Assembly (NCBI RefSeq): GCF_000988165.1
Contig: NW_020169299.1
Span: forward strand, 93,558-157,557
Direction: 5' to 3'
DNA: 64,000 nucleotides
Origin: Vairimorpha ceranae
Lineage: Eukaryota > Microsporidia > Nosematidae
Shown here: positions 10,078-19,325 of the stretch, one piece after another
Layout of the letters: each line of letters begins with the position of its first letter
How positions within the stretch are numbered: the first letter of the stretch is position 1
The notes under the pieces: model-generated
Seen by the model: the letters and a program-made list of their open reading frames with translations, nothing else
What the model was told of the DNA's origin: nothing
The model's database searches: none
Made by a program: the position numbers and the translations under genes

Positions 10078-11232
10078 ATGATAGAACGGGAATATTATGA
10101 TAACGAAGTTTTCGAAGAACATAATGTATGGAGAAAAAATGTACCATACATGTATGATTTAATGTTCTCTTACGCCTTAAAGTGGCCTTCTTTGTCAGTA
10201 CAATATTTTCCTGATAGTAGAAGAGATGATAGAAAAGAAAGCACTTCTCAAAGATTGTTACTTAGCACCAACACCAATGGTGAAGAACAAGAATATATTC
10301 ATATTGCATCTGTCGAGTTTCCTGATAAATATGATGAATTGTTAAGTGATGATTGTAATGGAGATCTAAGATTTAAATTTGAACAGTCTATACCAGTGCA
10401 CAGTTCAATTAATGTTGTTAGGTACAATCCTGTAGCATTTCATTTACTTGCTGCTAGATTTGACACAGAAGACATTCACATATTTGATTATACTAAACAT
10501 TTAGCAACAAGTGAATATGCTGAACCTGATGTTGTGCTAAAAGGTCATTCTAAGGGGGGTTATGGATTATGCTGGAATCCGCTTATTACTTCTGAACTTG
10601 CTACAGCGGGAGAAGATAATAAAATCTGTATTTTTAATATTACAGAATCTAGTAAAAATATAAGAGCTACTACTAAATTAAAATATCATTCAAAGATTGT
10701 AAATGAAATATCATATAATTACAATAATGACACTGTTCTTGCATCAGTGAGTGACGACAAGTCTTTGATAATTTGGGATACAAAAATAAAAAAGCCTAGT
10801 TATGTTGTGTCCGACGCACATGAATCTGATATTTTATCCTGCCATTTTTCACCGTTAAATTCGTTTTATTTGGCTACTAGCTCTGAGGACAGATCGGTGA
10901 AAATATGGGATACAAGAAATCTCAGTACTTCTGTTTACACTTTGCTAAGACACTCTAGTGGGTGTGGAAAAGTCCAGTGGTCTCCACATTTCGAAAGCAT
11001 ATTGGCATCGGCTGGCAAAGATAAGCGCGTTTGTATGTGGGATTTGTCACTTTACGGAAATATTTTATCAGAAGAAGATGCTTTAGATGGTCCTCCCGAA
11101 TTAATGTTTTTACATGGGGGACACACTGATAATGTTGTTGATATTTCGTGGAATCCTGCAGAGATTTATGAGATTGCGAGTGTTTCTGAAGACAATGTCT
11201 TGCAAATCTGGCAAATACCAGAAAGAGAATAA
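10078..11232 (+). CDS. MSI1: RBBP4/MSI1-type WD40 histone-binding protein
   Basis: This is a histone H4-binding subunit shared by chromatin assembly factor CAF-1, Hat1 acetyltransferase (as Hat2) and deacetylase complexes. The N-terminal helix and following segment (EEHNVWRKNVPYMYDLMFSYALKWPSLSVQYFP) is the H4-binding region typical of RBBP4/Msi1/Hat2. It is followed by about six or seven WD repeats with clear GHSKGGYGLCWNP, SDDKSLIIWD, SSEDRSVKIWD, AGKDKRVCMWD and GGHTDNVVDISWNP blocks. The length of 384 is close to the usual 400-425. The frame opens upstream at an ATG at 9985, but GTCCCTTAAA immediately precedes the ATG at 10078 and family alignment starts there. Which of the paralogous complexes it serves cannot be told from sequence. 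Confidence 0.9.
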   Translation: MIEREYYDNEVFEEHNVWRKNVPYMYDLMFSYALKWPSLSVQYFPDSRRDDRKESTSQRLLLSTNTNGEEQEYIHIASVEFPDKYDELLSDDCNGDLRFKFEQSIPVHSSINVVRYNPVAFHLLAARFDTEDIHIFDYTKHLATSEYAEPDVVLKGHSKGGYGLCWNPLITSELATAGEDNKICIFNITESSKNIRATTKLKYHSKIVNEISYNYNNDTVLASVSDDKSLIIWDTKIKKPSYVVSDAHESDILSCHFSPLNSFYLATSSEDRSVKIWDTRNLSTSVYTLLRHSSGCGKVQWSPHFESILASAGKDKRVCMWDLSLYGNILSEEDALDGPPELMFLHGGHTDNVVDISWNPAEIYEIASVSEDNVLQIWQIPERE

Positions 11233-11716
11233 AGTAAATTTATAAATTATATATTATTACTTTTAAACATTACGGTTTTGCATCAAAAGAATGTTTATAT
11301 GGTTTTATTATGTTAAAGGTTATAAATCCTATTTATCATGTATACATACTAATTTGATTAAAAGGACTGCTAAAAATTGTATTTTTAAATTGTATAGTTA
11401 ATTTTAAAAATAAAAATATGTTGTATTAATTTTTACTATATATCTTTTCAAATTATTTAATAAATTTATTTATAAAGCAAGGAGGTTTTACACACCTGTA
11501 CGGCTGTTTATGTCCGCTTACAAATAAAAGCGATTATTTAGAATTTTTTTGTGCTTAATTCTATCCGAAATTTTTGTTATAAAAAACTTTAAAACACCAC
11601 GCATTGCGGTAATTACTTTTTTCTAGTTTTTTATAGATATGTTTGTTAATCTATGTATTTAAAAGTATCTAGAACTTGTAATAAAAAAATCGATTAATAA
11701 ATTTAACCCTAAAAAT
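11233..11716. other. Intergenic region upstream of Aurora kinase
   Basis: This is mostly A/T. A patch at about 11478-11540 has markedly more G and C than its surroundings, including GGAGGTTTTACACACC and CTGTACGGCTG. It has no ORF and no tRNA-like boxes. It could be a small RNA or promoter element of the kinase gene, which is unproven. Confidence 0.35.
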
Positions 11717-12532
11717 ATGGAGAAGAAGTCTTTTTTTACTATAGACGATTTCGAGCTAGGAAAGCCGTTAGGTCGTGGCAAATTTGGTGAGGTGTGGATG
11801 GCCAAGGAAAAAAATAAAGATTTTATTGTAGCTTTGAAAATAATTAAAAGAGCTTCAATTCTAACAAAAGAAACTGCAAAACAAATTAGAAGAGAAATTG
11901 ATATTCATAGAAGATTAAAACATGATAACATTCTTAGAATGTATGGCTATTTTTACGACTCTGAAAGATTGTATTTAATTTTAGAATTTGCGGGAAAAGG
12001 AGAATTTTTTAAAATTTTAAATGAAAACAATGGCAAGTTTTCTGAAAAAACAACTTCTGTTTACATTAAACAACTTATAGATGCCTTGATTTACATGCAC
12101 AAAAATGATGTTATTCATCGCGATATAAAACCAGAAAATCTCCTTCTTGGATCTGACGACCGCTTAAAATTGGCAGATTTTGGCTGGGCAGTCAAAAACA
12201 AAGACAAAAAACGTATGACTTTTTGCGGTACACTTGAATATTTATCACCAGAAATGCTAAATAACGAAATACATGACTATAACATAGATATTTGGTGTTT
12301 AGGTGTATTAACTTATGAATTTCTTGTTGGTAAACCTCCGTTTGAAATTAAGCCTAGATCACTTAGAGAAGCAAAAAGAAAAATTGTATCTGGGGATATA
12401 GTAAGACCCGAGACAATGAGTACAATAGCTTTTGATTTTATTGAACAATTGTTAGTTAATAATAAAAATCAAAGAATGTCATTACATGGGGCACTTAACC
12501 ATGTATTTATTACTAAATATAATAAAAAATAA
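11717..12532 (+). CDS. IPL1: Aurora kinase (Ipl1)
   Basis: This mitotic Ser/Thr kinase acts on kinetochores and the spindle. The protein is almost only a kinase domain. The glycine loop GRGKFGEVW is at residues 19-27, ATP-binding lysine K41, HRDIKPEN from H134, DFG at 154-156, and the activation-loop threonine T168 lies in RMTFCGTLEYLSPEM, matching the Aurora R-x-T-x-CGT-x-x-Y-x-x-PE signature. DFGWAV is also Aurora-like. At 271 residues it lacks the N-terminal extension that in other fungi holds destruction boxes and INCENP-independent targeting signals. AACCCTAAAAAT precedes the ATG. The NOP9-like gene starts 18 bp after its stop. Confidence 0.93.
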   Translation: MEKKSFFTIDDFELGKPLGRGKFGEVWMAKEKNKDFIVALKIIKRASILTKETAKQIRREIDIHRRLKHDNILRMYGYFYDSERLYLILEFAGKGEFFKILNENNGKFSEKTTSVYIKQLIDALIYMHKNDVIHRDIKPENLLLGSDDRLKLADFGWAVKNKDKKRMTFCGTLEYLSPEMLNNEIHDYNIDIWCLGVLTYEFLVGKPPFEIKPRSLREAKRKIVSGDIVRPETMSTIAFDFIEQLLVNNKNQRMSLHGALNHVFITKYNKK

Positions 12533-12550
12533 ACGTATTTCTATACCCTT

Positions 12551-13726
12551 ATGAATAGTTTTGAAACTGTCAAAGAATATTTTAAAAATATTGATTTTGA
12601 TATTGTTGATGATTCCTTGATATTAGATAATGTCTATAAAGAAATAGATGGATATGAAGAGAAACTTGCATTAGATCTAGAGACTGTTATTAATTTTGAA
12701 TTACTTGTTCAAAAAAGTAATTTTTTACAGATTATTAATTTGTGTAAAAAAATTAATATTCATTTTTTGTCTTTAAAGAAAACTGGTTCTAAGTTTATTG
12801 AACTTATTTTTGAGACAATTAATATTATGAAAGATTTAGATTGGAAGCTTATTCATAAGTTTATATTTAAACCCGTTATTAATAATTTTACTGAACTTTG
12901 TGTTGACAAAAATGCAACACATGTAGTGCGTAAATTTTTTATTATTTATTTTTGCGATAAAAACATTGAACGTCGTAATTTTAAAAATGAATTTTCTTAT
13001 ATTTTGAAAGAAGATATGTCACTTGACACTCTTATTACTGTAATACACTACTTAAAGTTTATGAAGTCGAAATCTTTGTTAAGAAAAATTGTTAGGATTT
13101 TTGTAAATTCAAAATATACATTTAATAAGTTGTATACATATATTTTTGAAGATTTAATAAATCTCTCAGATGATAAATCTTTAGAAATGGTTTACCAACG
13201 CATTAAACCACAGTTTATAGACTATATAAATGATAACTATGGTGTGTTTGTAATTTTGGCGCTTATAAAAAAATATCCGAAAGAAAATGATTTTTATTTT
13301 TCATATTGCACGAAAGGTATGAAAAATACGAACGTTTTACTGCGAGTAACTGAAAATTACTGTAAACTTGGGGAATATAAAAAAGTTAAAAAAATTTTAC
13401 TGAATTTTTATGAAATAAAAAATGAAGTCTTTAAAAACTTGTTGTTAAGGAGCACTGATACACCAGATACAAAGCATATAAATCTTGTAGTATGTCTTAT
13501 GAATGCTAATTTATATGGCATTAATGATGATTTTATTAAATATTATAAAAATGAATGGATACATAGAAAATTTGGATTGACATTACTTAAAGGCTTTTTT
13601 GAAGGAGGCGCAGAAAATGCTTGTAAATCTGCTTTTGCTAGAAAAATAAATGTTGGTGCTAGCTTACATAAAAAAAAGGAAGGTAAACAATTGTTAAACC
13701 TTATAAAATCATATAAAAGATTATAA
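12551..13726 (+). CDS. NOP9: NOP9-like Pumilio-repeat nucleolar protein
   Basis: The product (391 residues) is all-helical with blocks that look like Puf repeats: a repeat around residues 55-90 (LLVQKSNFLQIINLCKK, GSKFIELIF), one at about 118-135 (LCVDKNATHVVRKFF) and one at about 225-245 (DNYGVFVILALIKKYP). The THVVR block is characteristic of Nop9, an 11-repeat Puf-like protein that binds 20S pre-rRNA and controls Nob1 cleavage in small-subunit maturation. Yeast Nop9 is 666 residues, so this would be a reduced version with several repeats unrecognisable. The C-terminus is lysine-rich. TATACCCTT precedes the ATG. Puf6 is the main alternative. Confidence 0.5.
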   Translation: MNSFETVKEYFKNIDFDIVDDSLILDNVYKEIDGYEEKLALDLETVINFELLVQKSNFLQIINLCKKINIHFLSLKKTGSKFIELIFETINIMKDLDWKLIHKFIFKPVINNFTELCVDKNATHVVRKFFIIYFCDKNIERRNFKNEFSYILKEDMSLDTLITVIHYLKFMKSKSLLRKIVRIFVNSKYTFNKLYTYIFEDLINLSDDKSLEMVYQRIKPQFIDYINDNYGVFVILALIKKYPKENDFYFSYCTKGMKNTNVLLRVTENYCKLGEYKKVKKILLNFYEIKNEVFKNLLLRSTDTPDTKHINLVVCLMNANLYGINDDFIKYYKNEWIHRKFGLTLLKGFFEGGAENACKSAFARKINVGASLHKKKEGKQLLNLIKSYKRL

Positions 13727-13811
13727 TCCTCTTTAATTGTTTCATCTATGCTACTATTTTCTAATTTATAACAAAAAAAAGTTTAAAAATTAATTAAAAT
13801 GAAATCATTTA

Positions 13812-14411
13812 TTAAATAAGCTTTTTAGTCTTAAAAAATGTCTTCATCTGATTTAATAGATATATCTCCACGATAACATAAACAATAAGTACAACCATTG
13901 ATAGAAGTATCGAAAAAATAAATGTTTTTTTACTTTCAACATCTACACGCGATAACTTTGTAATAAGCTTATCAATATAATTATTCATATCCATCATAAC
14001 ATTGCCAATTTTTGTAAGAGAGTAAGTCGCCGGTTCGATTCTGACTTGTTTGGCCACATCTTTCCTAAATGTATCAAACTGTGTGTCAAATTTGATTTCC
14101 AACTCAGCAGTTTTAGATTTGTTATTTTCAAAAAAATTTGCAGTCATCGTACATTTTATATCCTTCGTATCTGTCACATTAAAAGAAAAATCCTTTTTAC
14201 CTTTTTTTATAACTTTTCCTGAAAAAAATTTACTGCCATCATTCGCAGTTATAACTACAGAAAAATCCGCATTAGAATTGGGAAGTATATTAAACCAACC
14301 TGTACATATTTGATTTCCTGTAACATCAAAAATTATTTCCTGTTTTCTTTTGTGGATGTCAAAAAGAAAAATTTCACAAAATATTTTGGAAAAAAAAATC
14401 AGCATAAACAT
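13812..14411 (-). CDS. p24-family ER-Golgi cargo receptor
   Basis: This is a type I membrane protein of COPI/COPII vesicles that helps sort cargo such as GPI-anchored proteins, fitting the presence of PIG-L nearby. It has a signal peptide (residues 1-15), a luminal GOLD beta-sandwich to about residue 95 with a conserved cysteine pair position (CTGWF; KCTMTANF), a coiled-coil stretch (about 105-165), a membrane span (about 170-190), and a short cytosolic tail ending QMKTFFKTKKLI. The diphenylalanine and dilysine needed for coat binding are both present. The frame extends 16 codons further upstream, but ACCCCTAAA immediately before the ATG at 14411 marks the start, giving 199 residues. The exact subfamily (alpha to delta) is unclear. 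Confidence 0.85.
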   Translation of the reverse strand: MFMLIFFSKIFCEIFLFDIHKRKQEIIFDVTGNQICTGWFNILPNSNADFSVVITANDGSKFFSGKVIKKGKKDFSFNVTDTKDIKCTMTANFFENNKSKTAELEIKFDTQFDTFRKDVAKQVRIEPATYSLTKIGNVMMDMNNYIDKLITKLSRVDVESKKTFIFSILLSMVVLIVYVIVEIYLLNQMKTFFKTKKLI

Positions 14412-14661
14412 TTTAGGGGTAAAAATAATCTGAAAAGCATTAGAAAAAATAATCTTCAAATGAATAACATGAAGAGCGCTAGAAAAAACAATTTAAAAAG
14501 AACAATTATGGAAATGCAAGAAAAATAATCTATTTAAAAAACAATCTTAAAAGAGTTATGATTTTTTCTTAAATAAAGAAAATTCTATTTTACAAAAAAA
14601 TGTTAAAGTTTTTTTATTTCTAAGTATCAATTATTTTGTCAAGATAATCTTGCACCATAAA

Positions 14662-17646
14662 CTATTCTTCCAAAATAAAATATCTAAAATATTCTATAAA
14701 TTCTTCACATTCGTAAATAATTGTTTTCTTTCGATGACACAATTGTAAAATATCATAAATTGACAAAAATTCATTTAAAGAATTTCTACAAGATAATAAA
14801 ATTACAAAAACGTTATCAGTCACTAACATTGCTTCAGAGAATGTCACAATGCAAATAGTATTTTTTGAAATTTTATTTATCTCGTGTACAACCTTGCGTT
14901 TACATTTTGTACCAGATTCAAAACTATCAAGTGCCAATCTCGTGAGAATTTCCTGACTAAGCATCTGATACTCACTTTTCTCTCGACAGACAATCAACAA
15001 TCGAGATTCGTTTTTTAAATGTTCTAAAGAAAAAGTAACAAATTGCTTTAGTACTTCTTTGTAAAAGTACATGTTTGTTACATAAAAGTTTATATCTACG
15101 TCATATTTACCACTTAAAACTAATGTACCGGTAGTATCATATTGTTTTCTTATTAAGTCGTCAACCAATTTAATATGTTGACACTTTTTATGAATATTAA
15201 GTAATTTTATGTCTTCACAACTGTGATAACCAGTTTTTAAAAAATCATCAATAGTTTCATTCACTCCAACTTTACAAAATTCTTCATAAAATTTATTTGA
15301 TGCTAAATCATAAACAACAATTTTATAAAAAGGCTGTTTCTCAATTCTTATAAAGGCATTACATTCTCTGGTTATAAAAACAGGTTGATTGTCAATATAA
15401 AAGATAAGATAAAAATATTTAAGTCTATCAGATTTAAAGATATAATATATATAAGAACCACAATCTAATAAGTTAATTGTATAACTTTGCTTTTCTTTTA
15501 AAATTTTAGTAGTGGGTTGTAATTTACTAAAGATCTCTAAAGAAAATAGCAAAAGATTCCATCTTTTCATGTAAAGTAGAAATTCTATAAATGCACTAAG
15601 AATTCTTTCAATATTTTTGGCAACAAATCCTAAATCACATTTTAAAGCAAAATTGGAAATCGGATATTTTTTAATGTGTGCAATTGCAAGAACCAACAAT
15701 TTAAACTCTGTAGTATTTTTAATTTCAATGTTAAGATTAGAAGCCATTTCTGCTAAATTATATTCTTCATCTTTTCTAATTTGAATATTTGTAAAATCCT
15801 TATTTGTTAAAAGTAACTTAAGGATGTCATCTGTAGAACACAAAAAGTCTATATTTTTAATCCAATCATAAATTGTCTCATGGTCTAAATAATAAAATGA
15901 TGAAATTCTACCGAATTCGGTAGAATAAAACTTCCAAAGAAGGTAGGACTCTGAGTCATTTTTGTAAACAGTTATTAATCCACATTCTTCTAATCTCATA
16001 ACTGTAAGATAAATATATTCTGATAACACAGTATCCTCATCATTTATTTCTTTTTCTTCTAATCCGTACAGGCTAGGATTCTTTTTAGATCTAACATACA
16101 TAAACGTATTTTTAAACCAATTTAATCCTTCTGTAATATTATTTATGCTATTAAGATAAATTTCAGAATTTATTAAATTTGCTACGTGTCGTAATAACTT
16201 ACTTTCTACGTCTTGATTATTTTTTATCATGTTAAGATAACTTCCGACTTTTTTATATTCAGTGATCAAAACTGCTTCTCCTGTTATTTTGTATTGAGGT
16301 CTACCCGCTCTACCGAATATTTGGAAAACATCTAAAATTCCAAGATCTTTAAATTTTCCTAATGTAGGATCGTAAAATGTAGTACCTTTAATAACAACAA
16401 CGTGGGCTGGTAAATTAACTCCCCAAGCCAATGTACTTGTACACACTAAAATATCAATATCTCCTTTTTTAAATTTATTTTCCATGTACAATCTAATATT
16501 TCTAGGTAATCCAGCATGATGTATTCCTATTTTGTGAATTAATAGATATTCAAGAATATCATTTAGTTTACATTTTCGATCTAAATTGGTTGTATACTCG
16601 GTGTTAATTAATAATTTAGATGTATTAATGGTTTCATGTCGAGCAGTAACAAAAATTAAAACTTGCTTTTTATCTCGTCTAAATTTTTCAATTTTTTCAA
16701 CAAATAATGCATCAGCTTGTTTTCTTGTTGTATTTTGATAAATTCCTATAATTGATGTTTTTAAAGAAACAGGTCGATATCTTTGATCAAAATAAAAGAT
16801 TTTGTTGGTTTTTAAAAATTTCCCCACATCTTCATAATTTGGTAGAGTAGCTGACAACCCAATTATTCTTATATGCTTTTGTTGTAATTCTATATATCTA
16901 AATATTCTACATACAATAGATTCTAACACACTTCCTCTATCATCTTGTAAAATGTGTATTTCATCAATAATTACAAGATTGATAAAATTTTGAAAAATAT
17001 TATTTAGTTTACGAGTGTATGCATCAAATTTTTCAGGCGTGCAAATAATAAGATCACTTTTTAATAAATCTCTATTGGAAAGTTCCGTATCCCCTGTAAA
17101 TTCTATAACATTATAATTTTTAAGTTTAGATTTATATTTATGCGTAATCTCACAAGCCAGTGCTTTCATCGGTACAATATAAATAATTTTACTATTTTTT
17201 CTTTTTAAAGCTCTTAAAATCCCAAGAAGAGCAACATCTGTTTTCCCAGAACCTGTCGGTGCACACACTAAAAAATTTGTATCTGTTTTGTATGCACATT
17301 CAAAAACTTGAGATTGAATAAAATTAAATTTTGTATATTCAAAAAATTTAGCATCTTCTTCTGTACAACTAGTAGACAGTAGAATCTTTTCATCAATATT
17401 TGCTGATTTTATTTCTGGTAAGCAAAATTCAGCATAATATTTTTTGTTTTCTCCGCTTTCTTCTTTTGTTTCAAAAAACTCTTTATTTTTACATATTTGT
17501 TCTGCTAAAGAAATGTTTTCGTATCCAAGTAATTCTATAAGATCTTCCTGATATGTTTCTTTAACTAATATTTGTGAAATAATCTTACGTAGCTCAAAAA
17601 TTGTTATATTTAATTTTTTTGATATTTCCTTGATTATCTCATCCAT
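14662..17646 (-). CDS. Ski2-like DExH RNA helicase, Brr2/Slh1 type, with degenerate second cassette
   Basis: This is a spliceosomal Brr2 or ribosome-quality-control Slh1/ASCC3-type helicase. The first cassette is complete: APTGSGKT at residues 129-136, DEIH at 228-231 followed by ILQDDRGSVLE, SATLPN at 265-270, and GRAGRP at 445-450, then winged-helix and Sec63-like regions to about 790. The second cassette is reduced to a remnant: LVLSGKYDV stands where an APTGSGKT motif belongs, no DExH is visible and the protein ends at residue 994, roughly half the size of Brr2. After the TAG stop the frame stays open for 13 more codons. The start has GGGCATAA rather than CCC. Brr2 and Slh1 cannot be separated without alignment. 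Confidence 0.85.
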   Translation of the reverse strand: MDEIIKEISKKLNITIFELRKIISQILVKETYQEDLIELLGYENISLAEQICKNKEFFETKEESGENKKYYAEFCLPEIKSANIDEKILLSTSCTEEDAKFFEYTKFNFIQSQVFECAYKTDTNFLVCAPTGSGKTDVALLGILRALKRKNSKIIYIVPMKALACEITHKYKSKLKNYNVIEFTGDTELSNRDLLKSDLIICTPEKFDAYTRKLNNIFQNFINLVIIDEIHILQDDRGSVLESIVCRIFRYIELQQKHIRIIGLSATLPNYEDVGKFLKTNKIFYFDQRYRPVSLKTSIIGIYQNTTRKQADALFVEKIEKFRRDKKQVLIFVTARHETINTSKLLINTEYTTNLDRKCKLNDILEYLLIHKIGIHHAGLPRNIRLYMENKFKKGDIDILVCTSTLAWGVNLPAHVVVIKGTTFYDPTLGKFKDLGILDVFQIFGRAGRPQYKITGEAVLITEYKKVGSYLNMIKNNQDVESKLLRHVANLINSEIYLNSINNITEGLNWFKNTFMYVRSKKNPSLYGLEEKEINDEDTVLSEYIYLTVMRLEECGLITVYKNDSESYLLWKFYSTEFGRISSFYYLDHETIYDWIKNIDFLCSTDDILKLLLTNKDFTNIQIRKDEEYNLAEMASNLNIEIKNTTEFKLLVLAIAHIKKYPISNFALKCDLGFVAKNIERILSAFIEFLLYMKRWNLLLFSLEIFSKLQPTTKILKEKQSYTINLLDCGSYIYYIFKSDRLKYFYLIFYIDNQPVFITRECNAFIRIEKQPFYKIVVYDLASNKFYEEFCKVGVNETIDDFLKTGYHSCEDIKLLNIHKKCQHIKLVDDLIRKQYDTTGTLVLSGKYDVDINFYVTNMYFYKEVLKQFVTFSLEHLKNESRLLIVCREKSEYQMLSQEILTRLALDSFESGTKCKRKVVHEINKISKNTICIVTFSEAMLVTDNVFVILLSCRNSLNEFLSIYDILQLCHRKKTIIYECEEFIEYFRYFILEE

Positions 17647-18241
17647 TTATGCCCTTTGTAATATACATTTTTTTTAAATACCAAAATTAAAGAATAAGGC
17701 AATCTATTTGTATTTAATTGTTGTATAAGGCAATCTATTTGTATTTAATTGTTGTATAAGGCAGTCTATTTGTATTTAATTGTTGTATAAAAAATATTTA
17801 TTTATCTTTTAACAATTATTTAAAAACAAACAGTCAACCTTAATTATATAACAGCTTGTCTAAAATATAAGCAGAATTTAATTAAATACATATACTTTAT
17901 TAAAGCATTAGAATATAAATATCTGTATTTTTTATAAAATTAAACTAACAAAATATTTTATCTTTAATAGAAAATATTATATTTGGAAATAAACTTTTAA
18001 AATCACAAAGATCATATTTTTTGTAACTTAAAGTTTTTATTGAAATTTAGATTTAAGAACAGTTAAATAGTACTATAGATTTTTTTTGTTAGAAGTGTTA
18101 TATAGAAAAACTTTTTATTTATCACTTTGAATGTAAACATTTTAAAGTTTTTTAAAACATAAAAATATTTTTTTTTGTATGCAAATTTAATCTTAAAATT
18201 TTACTAAATTTTTCAAAATGGCTTACCTAAATCTTTTTCTT
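17647..18241. other. Intergenic region upstream of the helicase
   Basis: Apart from the 31-bp tandem repeat described separately, this is AT-rich DNA without ORF or RNA signals. It is the 5' side of the helicase gene and the 3' side of the membrane-protein gene. Confidence 0.5.
17694..17786. repeat. Three tandem copies of a 31-bp unit
   Basis: The unit begins ATAAGGCAATCTATTTG and ends TTAATTGTTGT. Copies are at 17694-17724, 17725-17755 and 17756-17786. The first two are identical and the third has one A-to-G change in AAGGCAGTC. It begins 48 bp upstream of the helicase ATG. The near identity implies recent slippage or unequal exchange. Confidence 0.95.
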
Positions 18242-19195
18242 TTAGTTCTTTTTTGTTGATTTTTGTAAATAATTTTGTGTTATTTTTCTTAATGCGCATA
18301 AATACAAGTATAAAAATAACAAAATGCCGTATCTAAAGTGAATAAAAAAATAACTGAGAGCTAAAAATATCTGCTCTCTTTTTAATCTAATACAATATAT
18401 TGATGTTATTGGTAAAAAATAAAAGGCTAATAAATTAAGTCCTGTAGTAAAAATACTTCCTTCTTGGTGCTCTTCAATCCAGTCAAAAAGATGGAATAAA
18501 AAAGTAAAAATACAGAACAATGCAAATTGATTAATGTCAAAATGCGTGTTTTTAAAAGGTATGTAAAAATATTTTCCTGATGTAAAAGCATCTACATTTT
18601 GTAAAGCTCTAAGAAATGTACAAAAATGTTTAACATATTTCCTTGAATATTGGATCTGAATATTCAATGTAAAAGGGAAATTTAAATCTGGCTCATAAAT
18701 TAGATCTCTTATGCTAGCATGATACTTATTTGGAAAATAAAAGTTAGAAATACTTGCAAGATCTGAATTTGGTTGTGTATTTCGTAAAGGAAAAATTTGT
18801 GTAAAATTTTCATCTCCAAACGTAAGGTAAATTACAGTAAAATACTTAGAAGTTAATTTTTTATCATTTGTCGTAAAAATTATATCTCTGTAGTAAATTT
18901 TAATATTCTTAACACTTCCATACAACAAATCAAAGAAATTAGAATATTTTTTGTCACAAAGAATAAGAATAGTATTAGCAGGAGATACTATTAAGTCAAA
19001 CTCATCCTTATATTTCATAGGTGCAACCTCAAAAGGATTTGTAAGTTTCTTAAAAAGAAGGTTAGAAGATGTGACAGCTGTCAAATAAGGTTTTTGTATA
19101 ATAAAATAAGTAGCACAGACCAATAATATACATTGAATACCTTTTTTGTAGCTGAAGAATAAAGCCTCATATTTGCAAATTAATTTCAAGATCAT
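18242..19195 (-). CDS. Membrane protein with N-terminal anchor and C-terminal helices
   Basis: No family was recognised. The 317-residue protein has a membrane span at about residues 20-36, a soluble domain of some 180 residues (probably luminal), and three to four C-terminal hydrophobic helices from about residue 220 to 305, ending in a basic tail. The topology of an N-terminal anchor, a luminal domain and terminal helices is also seen in several ER enzymes and in GPI-transamidase subunits, but no diagnostic motif supports a specific function. ACACCCCAC immediately precedes the ATG. It is divergent from GAPDH across 130 bp. Confidence 0.7.
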   Translation of the reverse strand: MILKLICKYEALFFSYKKGIQCILLVCATYFIIQKPYLTAVTSSNLLFKKLTNPFEVAPMKYKDEFDLIVSPANTILILCDKKYSNFFDLLYGSVKNIKIYYRDIIFTTNDKKLTSKYFTVIYLTFGDENFTQIFPLRNTQPNSDLASISNFYFPNKYHASIRDLIYEPDLNFPFTLNIQIQYSRKYVKHFCTFLRALQNVDAFTSGKYFYIPFKNTHFDINQFALFCIFTFLFHLFDWIEEHQEGSIFTTGLNLLAFYFLPITSIYCIRLKREQIFLALSYFFIHFRYGILLFLYLYLCALRKITQNYLQKSTKKN

Positions 19196-19325
19196 GTGGG
19201 GTGTAAAAAATACTTTTCTAAGTTACGCTCACCAACAAAAAATAAATTTAAATAATTTGTTTGAGTTTTTTTACCAATAAATTTTTTTAAAAAAAACTAT
19301 AAAAGAAAAAAAATTACCTAATTTT

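Noticed and set aside
14310..14528. 72-codon Lys/Asn-rich plus-strand frame
   Set aside because: It is the opposite strand of the p24 gene's 5' end and low-complexity DNA.
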